Positions 12,018-24,485 of a stretch of DNA of 64,000 nt are shown one piece after another. The stretch comes from Mrakia gelida (taxonomy: Eukaryota; Basidiomycota; Tremellomycetes; Cystofilobasidiales; Mrakiaceae). The position numbers and the translations under genes were made by a program. The stretch lies in contig BRON01000002.1 in the NCBI GenBank assembly GCA_024345305.1, forward strand, positions 1,426,001 through 1,490,000. Reading direction: 5' to 3'. Position 1 is the first letter of the stretch. The number at the start of each line of letters is the position of its first letter. Under the pieces are notes generated by a model. It did no database searches. It was not told the DNA's origin and saw nothing but the letters and a program-made list of their open reading frames with translations.

Positions 12018-12364
12018 ATGGACAAAAGGAGATGCGAGAAGAGAGCCTGGAGTCCTGAGAAGATTTGGGAAACGAGGGAGGAAGAGGTGTTGATGGGTGC
12101 AAGGTGAGCTCGAAGTTGGACGAACGAACGAAGGTGCGCCTTCTCTTTCGCCCCAATTTTCTCAGAATCTGAGATCGAGAAACCTTCTTGCGTCGGAAGT
12201 AGAGCCTTGCGATCTTATAGAACCTGCAATTCTAAGCGGATTTTTATCTCCCCTCCGCTCGCAGCGGGCTGATCGGACGCTCTCAACTTCGACGAGCTTC
12301 AGTTCCCTTCTCCCCCAAACGCTCACTCCTCTCCCCTTCCTCCTCCCCAACTCTTCTCTCAGCC
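12018..12364. promoter_or_regulatory. Shared divergent promoter region of the methyltransferase gene and ARO2
   Basis: The 347 bp between the two start codons (12017 on minus, 12365 on plus) must hold both promoters. The ARO2 side is CT-rich up to the start context cagccATG. I see no clear TATA box and recognise no specific transcription-factor site. Confidence 0.6.
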
Positions 12365-14541
12365 ATGTCCACTTTCGGAACACTCTACAAGGTTCACACG
12401 TACGGAGAGTCTCACTGCAAGTCAGTTGGAGCTATCGTTGATGGCATTCCTCCTGTGAGCTCGAACGTTCCTTCCCTTCGTGACTCGCCAAAAAAGTCAA
12501 GCTCGCCTCCCATCGAACCAAGATCGCTCAATTTTTCTTTCGCTTCATCTTCCCTCTCTACCAGGGTCTCGAGCTCACTGAGGAGGACATCCAGATCCAG
12601 CTTTCTCGACGTCGTCCAGGCCAGAGTGATATCACCACTCCCGTACGTTCTCCTTTCGATCCCTTCCTCCGAAACCTCGACGAGCTCGTCCTCTCCTTCT
12701 CCCTCTGACTCTTCCTTCTCCCTTTCTCGACTCTTTTCTAGAGGAACGAGTACGACGAGGTCCGAATCCAATCTGGAACCGAGCACGGAGTCACTCTCGG
12801 AACTCCCATCGGTCTGATCGTTCTCAACAAGGACCAGCGACCTCACGATTACGCTGAGACCGACCTCTACCCTCGACCATCCCACGCCGACTGGACCTAC
12901 TTGGCCAAGTACGGTGTCAAGGCCAGCTCAGGAGGAGGAAGGGCTAGTGCCCGAGAGACTATTGGTGAGTCAACCAAGCCTGAAGGGAAAGGAAGAGCCT
13001 CGGGTCTTGGTCGGCTTCGACTTTTTCGCCCGAGCTCAAGCTCACACCTCCTTCCTTTTCCTTTCTGCTTTCCCTCCTCCCCTCTCGTTCAGGTCGAGTC
13101 GCCGCTGGAGCCATCGCTGAGAAGTACCTCAAGGTCGCTCACGGAATCGAGATCGTCGCCTTCGTTTCGTCCGTCGGAAAGATCCACCTTCCTGCGTTCT
13201 CGACTGCCACTGGAAACGAGGAGGACGACGAGCCTCTGAGCAAGGAGTACGTTCACCTGCTCAAGACCATCACTCGGGAGACCGTCGACAAGGAGATGGT
13301 TCGATGCCCGAATAGGGAGATTGCTCAGGCTATGGAGGATGTGAGTCCTTTCCCCACATCTCGCAGGAGGAAGGGAGGGAAGGAGGAGGGTGAGCTTCGA
13401 GCCCGAGCTGATCGCGTTCTCGTTTCCTTTCCTTCTCTCCCTCACAGAGGATCCGAAAGTCCAAGGCCGCCAACGACTCGCTCGGAGGAACCGTCACCTG
13501 TATCATCAGGAACGTCCCCGCTGGTGTGAGTTCGCAACCCGTGTTCTTGCGCTCAGACTGCGAAACGAACCCGAGCTCACTCGCGTCTCGTTCTCTTTCG
13601 CTCAAAACAACAGCTCGGAGAGCCCTGCTTCGACAAGCTTGAGGCTACCCTCGCCCACGCCATGCTCTCCATTCCTTCCACTAAGGGTTTCGAGATCGGA
13701 TCTGGTTTCCGAGGAACCGAGGTCCCTGGAAGTCGACACAACGACATGTTCCAGGAGGGAGAGGGAGGAAAGATGACGTGAGTTCTACCATCCCAACTCC
13801 CCTTCTCCCGACAGCTCGAGCTGACCATGCTTCGTGTTCGCTCGCTCAGCACTGTCACCAACTGGTCAGGAGGAATTCAGGGTGGTATCACCAACGGAGA
13901 GGACATCTACTTCCGGTTCGTCTTCGCGTCTCCTTTATCCTCGCGGTCCTCTCGTTCGCTGACCTATCGCCTTTCGATCTTGCTTTTTTGGAACAAACAG
14001 AGTTGGGTTCAAGCCTCCTGCGACGATCTGCCAGCCTCAGAGCACCGCCAGGTACGACGGGACCGCTGGTGTTCTCGACGCGAAGGGTCGACACGATCCT
14101 TGCGTCGTTCCTCGGTTCGTCCACACTCTTCTTTCTCCTCCTCTCTCCCCTCCTCCTTTCGATCGTCTTCTCTCTCGTCTCTAATCTTTGTCCTTCACCT
14201 TTCTCTCTTGCAGTGCCGTCCCCATCGTCGAAACCATGGCTGCCATCGCCGTCATGGACGCGCTCCTCATCCAGGCTTCGCGGACAGCGGCCGCTTCGTT
14301 GCTTCCTCCTATCACTACTCTTCCTCCTACCATGGTCAGTTTCTCGACCCTTCTCCTCTTCCTCCTCTCTACTTCACACACACTCTCACATCCCTCCCTC
14401 TCGCCCTTCTCCTCTCGTCCTCGTGGAACCGAACTGACCCTCCTCCTTGTCTCGTCGTTTCTCCTTCCCTCGCAGGTCATGCCCGGCATGTCCCAGCACA
14501 AGTCCGGACCTGGGAGTGCTGGACCCGTCGGAGACGAATAA
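12365..14541 (+). CDS. ARO2: Chorismate synthase
   Basis: It converts 5-enolpyruvylshikimate-3-phosphate to chorismate, the last shikimate-pathway step, using reduced FMN. The protein opens [20 protein letters not shown], with the family signature [17 protein letters not shown]. It continues with [14 protein letters not shown], then [41 protein letters not shown] and [20 protein letters not shown]. Near the C-terminus it has [24 protein letters not shown], and it ends at GDE, TAA 14539-14541. About ten exons are separated by introns of 70-110 nt. Length and motif order are normal for fungal monofunctional-looking chorismate synthases. Fungal enzymes usually carry an internal NADPH:FMN reductase activity, which I cannot read directly here. 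It is divergent from the H3K9 methyltransferase gene. Confidence 0.97.
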
Positions 14542-14797
14542 AATACCACTCGTTTCGCTCGCGTTTCGATCTGGTTTCGTTAGAGAGGCTCGGAGAGGTT
14601 TCTTTATCTTGATCTCCTTGCTCTGACTCGACCGCTGATGCGGAGAAAGAAACTGAATCAGTTCGTTGGGTGTTCGTATAAAAAGAGATAGAACAATGAA
14701 AAAAGCTGCTCCTCGTTCGTTCCTTCGTTCGTGCTCGTGAAAATGCTCGTCGTCGTCGTTCTCGTTCTCGTCGCGTCTCGTTCCTCGTTCGTCCTTC

Positions 14798-17458
14798 TCA
14801 GATGGCGAACACGTCGTCGTCGTCCATTCCCTCGGGCTGCAGAAGGGGCAAGTTATAACGCTCATCAGCGGATCGTCGTAAAAGGGGGGAGTCAGAGAGT
14901 GAGGAGGGGACGAAGCTCACCAGCCTCGTGAAGATGTACTCGATCTCGACTCTGAGCTCAGCGAGTTCGAGATCGAGAGGGAGGTCGTTCTGGTCTGTTC
15001 CGAAGGGGTTCTCGACTTCGGCTGCGATTCCTTCGATGCCCATGAGGGTGAACTGGGGCGAGGCAAGGGAGAGGAGGGGAAGTCAGCTCTGAAGCGAGCG
15101 AGCATGTTCGAAGAGGCCGAGTGTGTCGAGAGGGGAATGGGTTTGGGAACGTACAGCGACGAGGGAGACGACGAAGACCATCAACCAGCCTGAGATGTGA
15201 AGGGAAACAGAGAGAAGAGAAGAGCTGAGGGTCAGCGAGGATCGCAAGAGAAGACGCGATCGCCTTCGTCGCCGCTATCTTCGACGCGAAGCACTCACCC
15301 ATATCGTCGACGAGAACAAGAGGCAAACTGAAGAGGTACAGGAGCACACACTGCTTCAGGTGAACGGTGAAGACGGGAGGGAGAGCTGTTGAAGACGAGA
15401 ACGAATCGACGAGTCAGATCTCGCTCGCTCGTCGAGGCAGACGTCTGGAAGGACTCACGCGTTCGGACGACTCGCTCCATCGCTCCGAGCTGGTTGACCA
15501 TCTCCTGGATAAGAGCCTGAAAACAAGGGAGTGAACAAAAGGCGAGCGAGATCAGCGACGCCTCGATCTTTACCTAGACGACTCTGCCTTCCGGCCTCGT
15601 CCCTCGAACTCGAACTCAAACGAGCACCTACCTGAACAGCGTTGACTCCAGCGGGTCCGGCAGCCTCCAAGGTCCCTTCTCTCTTGAACTTGTACACCGA
15701 TCTCGAGAGGTGATGGGCGATGCTGCCACGGAAAACAACACACCGCGAAAGCATGATCAGCGACGCGCCGTCCCTCATCGTTCGACCCACAAACGATCAA
15801 AAGAACTCACACCAACGGAAGAGGCAAGCTAGCTGCTCCTTCATGCGAAACATACGCTCGATCCATGAAGTCGAACTTATCGTAAGAGCTCTTCTTCCTC
15901 ATGAAGTGAGTCTTCTTGAGCGGCGTTCGTTCGGAGGGGAGAGCTCGCCCAGTAACGTCTCGAGCGACCTTGATGGTGAGCTTGTCGACGTGCTTCTTGG
16001 CCTTCCCTGTAGGCTGCTGGGATTCTAGGTCGAGAGGAGAGTCGGTCCGGTGGATGTGGGGAGGGGAGGAGTCCTTGGTGTCGACAGAAGGGGAGGTGCT
16101 CGAAGAAGGGGGAGAGAAGGTGCTGTATCCGGAGGCGATGACGTCGAAGCGTGAAAAGTCGCTGGGGAGTACACCTGTGCATTGGGAGAGAGGTGAAGGG
16201 AAGAGCAATCAGCGTCGAACTGATAAGAGAGAGGAGAGAGAACGACGACGCGAACCGTTGTAGTCCTGTGCGGATGAGCAAACACGCGTCTCAAGTCAGG
16301 TCAGACGTCCTCCTTCTCCCATCACATCAAGCTAGAGCTCACCTCGTAGTCAGTTCCTGGCTCTCCTCGAAGATGATGCTTCGTAGCGATCGAGAAAGCG
16401 TTGACGAGCCTGTTCGAGCGATGCGAGCAGTCAGCTCGGCTCGCTCAACTTCTGCTATCTCTCGCGCGAAGACGAGACTCACTTCAAGAACCTGATCTTA
16501 TCCTTCTTCAGGATCTCCCTCGTCATCTGCTCCTTGGGTCCTACGTGCTTGCCCTTCGTCCCGTCGGCCTTGACGAGGTCCTTCCCAACCCTTATTTCTT
16601 CAGACGGCAAGGTTACTTGGATCCATATAAGGCGAGAGAGGTTTCGAGCGGCTGACAGGAGGGCGGTGAAGTCCTTTCGACCCTCCGAGTATCGCTCAGT
16701 TGTTCCATAAACCGAAGGAGCGGAGAAAAAGGGTTAGTCGAGGAGGCGGGGTAGGCGACGAGACGAGACGAGACGAGGGCAACAGGCGAGCGAGTAGGGG
16801 CGTCGAGGGCAAGAAAATCGATGGATTTTCGCTCACCGTAGGCAGATCCATTCCGGAATACAAGAAGGAGACCCACGACAACCGAGAGGAGCGGGACGAC
16901 TGGTTAGACGAGAAAAGACGAAGTCCGTCAGAGACGTTGAGCTCGCTCCTGCTTCCCTCGAGTCGTTGTTTGGACTCACCGCTGTTGCTGAGTCTCAAAG
17001 GCAAGTTGAAGAACTTGGTGGATCCAGCAACGAGGATAGCGAAGAGAGTGACTGTGCTGACTGGGCCTGCGATCGAAGGGATGATACTGCCCTTGATTCT
17101 CTGAGAGAGAAAGGAAGAGGGAAGGGAAGTGATGAGCTCGACCTACCCTCCCTCCCTCCTCCCCGCCACGGCAACGAAGAGAAAGGTCCCTCGTCACTCA
17201 CGATGACATCAGGAAGCCATGAGACGTGAGAGAAGGTTCGTTTGCTTTTCTCCTCCTCTCGAGCTTGGACGACTGAAGAAATCGAGGCGGGAAGGGTGGG
17301 AAGGAAGGTGAGCTCGAGCGTGAGAGGAGAGGGGTGTGAATGAGGCTGGACGAACGAGCAGCGAGAGCTGTGAGAGGCTTCTTCCCTTGAGTCGAGCTCG
17401 AAGAAGCCTCTCTGATCCCAAAGATGGAGGCGAGAGGGTTGCTGGGTTTCGTAGTCAT
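14798..17458 (-). CDS. Bestrophin-like (RFP-TM) chloride channel family membrane protein
   Basis: Family members are multi-pass anion channels. The start MTTKPSNPLASIFGI is at 17458. One intron (about 17372-17278) restores the frame into SHVSWLPDVI. The hydrophobic segment SIIPSIAGPVSTVTLFAILV follows, then TALLSAARNLSRLIW, QLGAMERVVRT, LPPVFTVHLKQCVLLYLFSLPLVLVDDMG and WLMVFVVSLVAFTLMGIEGIAAEVENPFG. The block ending NPFGTDQNDLPLD is the most diagnostic bestrophin signature. A long charged insertion with Ser/Lys-rich sequence (about 16190-15860) sits in the middle of the protein, as in fungal members. It ends MDDDDVFAI, TGA at 14800-14798. About ten exons are used. The membrane topology and ion selectivity are inferred from the family. 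Confidence 0.87.
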
Positions 17459-18589
17459 CAGGGAAGGTCGTGGTCGTCGTCGTTGGGAAGGAAGAGGTTG
17501 AAGCGGGATCGGCGACGGCTTTGAGTTTCCTCGCAGCGGCAGGGGCTTTCGAGAGGTTACGTAACTACTGTTGAATGCAGAGCGTGAGGATAACTCTAGA
17601 GGTTAGTGAAGACTCAAGCTGAAGCTCAAGAAGAAGGTGTGGCAGAAAGGTAGGGATCGCGCAGAGCTCAAAACAAACAAACTCTTTCCCCCTTCTTTTC
17701 GGTTGCGACTCTGTCTCGCATATTCCAGGCTGAAGATTACAGCAGAGCTTCGGGAGTCAAATCCTAGGGGAGGCTCTCAAGACCTCGAAGAGGATGTTTG
17801 TTTGGCCTGTTGTTTCGTCGCGTCGCGTCGACCTTTCTCCTCCTCGACGCGTTCGTTCTTCTTCACTCCCTCCCTCACCCCCAGCCGCTTCTCTTTTTCT
17901 TTCAACGAAGACGGCCTTTGAAGATCTTCATCAGCAGTATCCTTTGAGTTTGACCCTTCACTCTTTTCACATATTCAGGGCAGATAGAAGCAATCGAAGG
18001 AACGAACTTCCTTTGCTGCGTTCGAAACGAGAAGGAGGCGAGCGAAGCGAACCCCTTGTTCTTGTGTTCCCTTCATCCCCGACCCCTTCTCCCTTCCCTC
18101 TTTCTCTCCTTCTCGCTCTCAACCCGAAAAGCGCCCTTCCCCTGTCCATATCTTCTTTCTCCTCGGAAGCGAAGCCATCCTCTTCCCCCCACAAGCTCCC
18201 ACCGAGCCACAATCGTCCTCTCTTCCCCTCCCTCCCCCTCCCCCTCCCCTTTGCCTCCCCCTCCTTTCCTCGTTGAGAAACGAATCGACAAACGACGACA
18301 GCTCCTTGGCAGCTCATCGGAAGCACGAACGACGCTTGGTCTCTCAGTGACAGGTGAGTAATACGAACATCACCAAAGGAGGAAGGAAGCAGGCAGGGAG
18401 GGAGGGAGAAGAGGGCAGCTCCAGGATGAGGCGATGGAGGGAGAGAGGATTGTTCCGTGCCTGAAAGTTTGTTTCGCCTGCTGACCCCGATACCTAATTC
18501 ATTCCCACTACTTCAGACCGTTCTCCTATACCACCTCCACTCTCAACTTTCTGCCCTCAACCCCTCTCAAGAACTCCAAACTCGCCATC
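17459..18589. other. Divergent intergenic region between the bestrophin-like gene and the copia-split gene
   Basis: The 1.1 kb holds the promoters of both flanking genes. From about 17800 to 18590 the plus strand is strongly CT-rich, like a fungal 5' leader, and a GTGAGT donor near 18354 suggests a leader intron. I see no conserved ORF, RNA gene or repeat. Confidence 0.5.
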
Positions 18590-21500
18590 ATGGCCAACTC
18601 GTTCGAGCTCACACCTTCGACCTCCTCCCCCGCACCTCACCTCCTCTCCCCTCCGTCCTTGGACAGCGACACCACCAACAAGTCAACACCCAAACAGCAA
18701 CAACCCTCCTACTTCCCTCTTCAGCAATCAGTCTTCGAGGATGCTCGCCTCCAAGGAAGGAGAGCTTGGTCGTCCGTCTCAGACTGCGGCCCTGGAGGTC
18801 AGCTTCGAGACGACGAGTTCGTGAGCCCTTCAGCTCGCGCTGGAGGGTCTTGGGGGACGGAAGGGGCAGGAATAGGAGGATACCAGTCTCCTGATAGCCA
18901 GTACGGAGGAGGGCCTTCCGGTTACTTGGCGAGTCCAGGAGTCAGCTCGGTCATGGAGTCGATGTCGCTCTCGTCGTCCTCGTCGTTCTACTCTCAAAAC
19001 ATCGTTTTCGACAACCCTTCACCCTTCGAGGCTCACTCCACCTACCACCAGCAACACTCCTACATCTCTCCAACCCAGTCCCTCCAGCCCCTCCCTTCCG
19101 GATCACCCGCCTCGTTCTACCAGCAACACCTCTCGACTCCCAACGGACCCGCCCCTCACCTCACCTACTCCTCGTCCATGTCGTCCCTCTCCTCCAGCGA
19201 TCTCTCCACTCCTCCCAACGCTCCTTATCAGGTACTCGCATCTCACGCTCTCGTCTTCGGAGGAGCTCTCCACGGAGGAGCGAACGACTTCGTGGTCGAC
19301 ACCAACGCGACGGACGCCAACCAGCACGGATCTCCCTCGACGGACAAGCTCGGATCATCCCTCCCAGTAGGAACCGACTCTCCTCTACTTCGACCAATGA
19401 TGAAGCGATCCCGATCCTCCCTCTCCTCCTCACCCTTCCCTTACGACGACTACGAAGGATCGTCTTACGAGGACGCGTCGCTCGTCTACTTCGACTCCTC
19501 GGACCCTCAACGCTTCCACGGAGGAGACGTCTCCACCACCTTCTCTCCCAACCCCACCCCCTCCACCTTCAACGGCGACGCAGCCATCGGTCACTCCCCT
19601 ACCTTGACGCCCGTTCCTCGAGCGATTCCTCGTCCGGACACGAGCAAGAAGCAGAAAGGAGCGACGGTCCTCTTCTCTGGTTCGCCGACGGATCGGAGTT
19701 GTGCCCCGAGTTCAGGAGGCAGTGGTAGCCGGAGAGATTGCAGCAGGAATGGTCGAAGGCGAAGTTGGCCGATACGAGAGGGAAGGAGGTGACGGGAGTT
19801 GATGCCTTCACGGCGAAGCAGGAGCTCGCTTTCCTCACTGGTGAGCAACGCGTTCGCTCCTCTTCGTCTTCCTTGACAGCTCGTTCTCTTCTAGTTAAAG
19901 GCTTTCGGTGCTGACGACGACTCTCGTTTCTCCTGCTCAGCCTTCTACTACCTCCCAGTGATGGATCGAAACAAGGTTCGCTTCTTCGGGAAAGTGATGG
20001 GTCGCAACGAGGTCGTCTCTACCATCGTCAACTGCGCCGAAGGAGACCCCATCCTCTTCAGGTCGAGGAAACGGATCTCAGCTCAGTTCTCGTCGATGAA
20101 GAAGGGGTGTCTGAAGGTTCCTGGAGAGAGTGAGCATCTCTCTTCGATTTCGTCCGAAACGACGCGTCTCTCCCCTTCGTCCTTTCGCTGACGCGCCGTT
20201 TCTTTTACATTCTCTTCTCTTCCTCTCTCTTCGTCAGTCGCCTTTCTCCTCAACCGAAGCATGAACCCCGAGATGGCTCTTCGTCAACAGAGCGGGAAAT
20301 ACTGTGGAGGGAAGCTCGCGGACGTTCACCAATCCATCTACGACCTCGTCGGACTTCCCGCTGGATCCGACCTCTCCAATGCCATCAAACCTCAGTGGCT
20401 CGCTCAACTCGATGCCCAAGTCGACGAGTCGGAGAGGGTGGCCGAGCAGATGAAGAAGACGCGTCGAGAGATGAAGGACTCGGCCTACATCGAGGAGGAG
20501 CAGGAACCAGCAGGACCTCCTTCCAACACCGTCGCCACCAGTTACCGATCCATCTTCACCAGGCAGGACTCGTCTTCGTCGGATTCTTCGATGGCTTCGT
20601 CGTCGTCGGAAGGTCTCGCCACCCCTCTCTCTCGTCCTTCGATCCAGAGGAGCCTCAGTCAAGGAGCTCTCGTCGGCAAGCAGAGCTACTCTCCCAGCAG
20701 GCCGAGTCCTCTCGCGTTCAAGGAGGTCGGAATCCCAGTCACCATCCCGTCAATCGTCCCAATCGAATGCGCCGTCTACTCGACGGACGAGAGAGCTTCG
20801 CTCGACGGCGTCGTTCTCGCCAGCCTTCCACACGACTCCAACTCCTCCTTCATCTCCACCGACATCATCCACTTCGACCAAATCCACCTCGCCAAGGATC
20901 GATTCCCTCGCTTCCGAGAGCTCGCCAGTCGTAGTCGAGCTCCCGCTCTTCACGTTCAAATCGCCATCGACCTCCCTCTTCACGACCCAGAGCCAGGATC
21001 AAGGCTTCTCTCCTCTCGAATCGGACTCTTTACCTCTCAGGACATCGGAACTGAGGTAGTCAGCGTCGTCAGTTCGAGCGTCGTCGATGGAAACGCTCTC
21101 GCGTCGGTCGGACCACTCGAGGATCAAACCGAGTCGGACTCGCCTCGCGGCCAGCAGTCGAGGAATCATCGAGCCGTCAACCTCCCAGTCGGACTCATGT
21201 CCGCTCTCCTCGAGCAGTTCGGAGGAGGACCTCGTCCTCAGGAAGTCGACGTCGATTGCCAGGACGTGACGCGAGTCGTCGCTCCCTTCTTCACTCCAGC
21301 AACCGCAGAAGCTCGAGAGGTCATCGGGTCGAGCGTCCTCCCCTCCATCGCCGTCCTCCAAGAGTTCGTCTCGAGGGCTGACGGAATCGCGATTCCTTTC
21401 GACGAGGATCTCATCAACGTCGTCGAGGAGGAGGACCGACCAGGAGCCATCAGCGAGGGAACCAAACGAGGAGAGGTCGTTCATCTCGTCATCGCCTACT

Positions 21501-21709
21501 CCTTTGTTCTCGCGGAGCCAGGAATGGGAAGCGTTAGAATCCAAACGATCTCGTTCGAGCGATCGTCCGGATCCAAGTCGACCTCTCCATCCGCCGTCGT
21601 CGCAGCTCAACAACAACTCCAGCAACCTCGACCCTCGCTCTCCTTCATCCCTCCCAGCCCCAAGAGTCGAATCGAGGCGACCCACACCCCTCAAACGACT
21701 TCTTCCATC

Positions 21710-24485
21710 TGTGAAGATTTGCGTATCTCTTTCTTTCTTTTCTACAGTAGAATAGGTTGCTGAGCTCGCTCCTCTAGTTTCTAATCTCGCTAGCTCTCTC
21801 TCCCTTCGCACACTGCCTTATTCCCTTAACCTTTTTCACTTCCCTCTCCTCCCTTCTTACTCTCGTCTACATCTTGACCACCAAGCTAGCGTCTCACGAG
21901 TCCTTGTTCGTTCATCTTCTACTCTCCTTCTCTTCATCAGTCGTGTGCTTATATTCTCTCTATACTTCTACAGCTTTCTCTCTCCAGGTTAGCTCGATAC
22001 ATAGTCTACATCTTGACCACCAAGCTAGCGTCTCACGAGTCCTTCTTTCTCTCTCCAGATCGAACCAGACGCTAGACCTTACATCTTCATAGATTAAGAG
22101 TCTGATTGCTTGAGAGCAATAACCAGGAACCAACCAACCTTCCCCATCGAAGGATACCAGCACCAGAACCTCCACGACGTCCTCCGTCCTTCCTTCCCTC
22201 CTTCCCTCCCTCGAGCTCGACCACCTCCTCGCTCTTCTTCCCTTCCACTTCGTCCAACTCCCGCTCGACTACCCAAACCTCTCCATCGTCTCTCCCATCA
22301 TGGCGCCCAGCACCCAATACATCAAGCTACTCACCTCAGGAGGCAGGAACCAGCTCGAGCCCGACGGATCGAACTTCATTACCTGGAAGAGCTCGCTCAG
22401 GAGTGCTCTGGCGGCGGACGAGACGATCTCAGCCCTCACAAACGTCGACCCTCTCCTCGCCGATGCCACCGCCGCTGGATACGCTGCTTCCCTCATCGCC
22501 CACGCCGTCTGGAGCAAGGAGTCGAATGCCGTAGGGTTCTCCATCAGGCTCCTCATGGCAGAGGAAACCAAATCGGGATCGAGGATGGAAATGGGAGCGA
22601 AGGAGCTCATCGAGGACCTCGAGGAGGAGTTCGTCGGAGTCGGTCCCGCCCTCATCAACAAGGCGATGCTAGACATCATGAACTTCAAGTTCGGAACCGA
22701 TTCGCTCAAAAGCCTACGAGAATTCGAATCCCTCCTCACTCGAGCCAAGTCACTCCCAGGCTCAGGAGAACTCGGAGACTTCGTTAAGGAAACCTTCGTC
22801 GTCAACCATCTCCTCCACCAGCTCGGACCTCTCTACGCTACGTTCAGGACAGTCTTCCTCGGAACCAACACCAAACCCTCGGAATGGAAGATGAGCACGT
22901 TTAAGTCAGCTCTCACCCTCGAAGTCCAAAGTCAAAACGCCGTCGTCGATCTCGGAGTCTCCCCTGGATCCCTCCTTCGAGCGAGCGCGACCTCCAAATG
23001 CAACGCCTGTCAACAGCTCGGACACTACCTCGTCGACTGCACCGACCCTGGATGGCTCGCTTTCGTCAAGGTTCGAGACGGAGGAACCACTCGAGGAGCA
23101 GCAGCAACGTCGTCGCCAACAACCTCGTCGTCGCCGTACTCAGGACCCACCTGCACTCACTGCAAGGCCCTCAACCTCCGATGGAAGCATCAACCACTCC
23201 TCTGCTGGGTCCAAAACCCTCACCTCCGACCAGGTCACCATCGACCGGCTAGGAACAACGCCCGAGCAACCACTCACCAGAGCTGTTGCGAACATGACCA
23301 CTCCTCGAACAACCAATCCAACCCACCCATGTACCGATGCTCCTACTCCACCAACATCGCGTGTCGCTCCATCACCACCAGGAGATCGGAAGATCCCATC
23401 CTTCTCGACTCAGCAGCCTCCTCCCACACCTGCGGCGACGAGAACGCCTTCCTCGACCTTCGACCTCTTCCTCAACCCAGCTCCATCACTATCGCGAATG
23501 GAGATCGGATCGAGATCAAGGGAATCGGAACCCTTCCTTTCAGGACCGTCGTCGACGGAAAGGAAATCGTCCACCACCTTAAGAACACCCTCTTCGTTCC
23601 AGCTCTGGACGTTACCCTCCTCTCCGTCGGAGCACTCCTCTCCGCTGGCTACAACCTCGGAACTCGACGAACCGCCGCTGGAGAACCCTCCCTCGCCGTC
23701 TACACCAAGGATGGGAAACTCTTCCTTGAGACGAAGATGGTTGGAACGATCTTCGAGATCAAGTCGAAGACCGGGAAGGAGATCTGGGGATCGAACTGAG
23801 GGCGTGGGGAGGAGAGTTGTAGGGCTGCGAGGAGCGATGACGAGATTATCGAAGAGATCATTTTTACCCATAGAGGCATGGCTCACGCTTCGCTCAAAAT
23901 GATCTTGAAACTTCGAGATCTCAACGTTCTCCCCACCTATTTCTCCACTCCCCTCATCGAGCAAGCTCTCAATCGACCCTGCATCAACTGCATCAAGTCC
24001 AAACTCAAACGTCATCCCTACCCTACCTCCACTCGCATCACCACTCGTCCACTCCAACTCGTCCACTGCGATCTCGCCGGCCCCATGCGATCTCCCACCT
24101 TCAGCGGTCAACGATACTTCCTCATCCTCGTCGACGAATTCACCGACATGTACTGGGCTTTCCCTTTAAAAAGGAAGTCGGACACCGAAACCACCCTCAA
24201 CCACTGGATCGCACGAGCCGAGAGCGAGAGCGGCCAGAAACTCGGAACCTTCAGGTCGGACAACGGAGGAGAATTCACGTCGTCGACGATCCAGAGCTAC
24301 TTCCTCGAACGCGGAATCCGTCACGAAACCAGCATCCCGAAGCACTCCTCCCAGAACGGCAAAGCCGAACGAGCCATCGCGTACCTCACATCCCTCATCA
24401 CCTCCGTCCTCGTCGATTCAGGACTCTCTCAACGATACTGGGGAGAAGCCCTCAACTTCGCTCTCCGCGTCCTCGAACGATCGTC
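21710..24485 (+). mobile_element. 3'-truncated Ty1/copia LTR retrotransposon
   Basis: The element lies in sense within the split gene. About 21710-22090 is non-coding, LTR- and leader-like, starting with TG. The polyprotein frame begins MAPSTQYIKLLTSGG at 22300. It has a UBN2/copia-type Gag with a zinc knuckle CNACQQLGHYLVDC (about 23000), then an aspartic protease region (LLDSAASSHTCG, near 23400; the family norm is DSG or DTG, so DSA is a substitution). A gag-pre-integrase HRGMAHASLKM follows, then an integrase core with VHCDLAGP, FRSDNGGEF and SQNGKAERAI. One TGA (23797-23799) separates protease and integrase in the same frame. The sequence stops after RYWGEALNFALRVLER: reverse transcriptase, RNase H and the 3' LTR are absent. 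The element is therefore not autonomous. Both boundaries are approximate. Confidence 0.9.
21865..22044 (+). repeat. 41-bp direct repeat pair in the copia LTR/leader region
   Basis: The same 41 bases, beginning gtctacatcttgaccacc and ending cgagtcctt, occur at 21865-21905 and 22004-22044, a spacing of 139 bp. The flanks differ. This may be an internal LTR duplication or a remnant of template switching. A full 5' LTR cannot be delimited because the 3' LTR is missing. Confidence 0.85.

Noticed and set aside
22085..22125. Primer-binding site for the copia element
   Set aside because: The sequence after the presumed LTR forms a small hairpin (attgct/agcaat), but I could not match it to an initiator-Met tRNA end or half-tRNA convincingly.
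21710..24485. The copia fragment as a spliced-out intron of the host gene
   Set aside because: Using the GTGAAG at 21711 with the only nearby acceptor (cctcag near 24496) creates an immediate stop (T+GA). Other combinations lose host codons and have no branch-site support.
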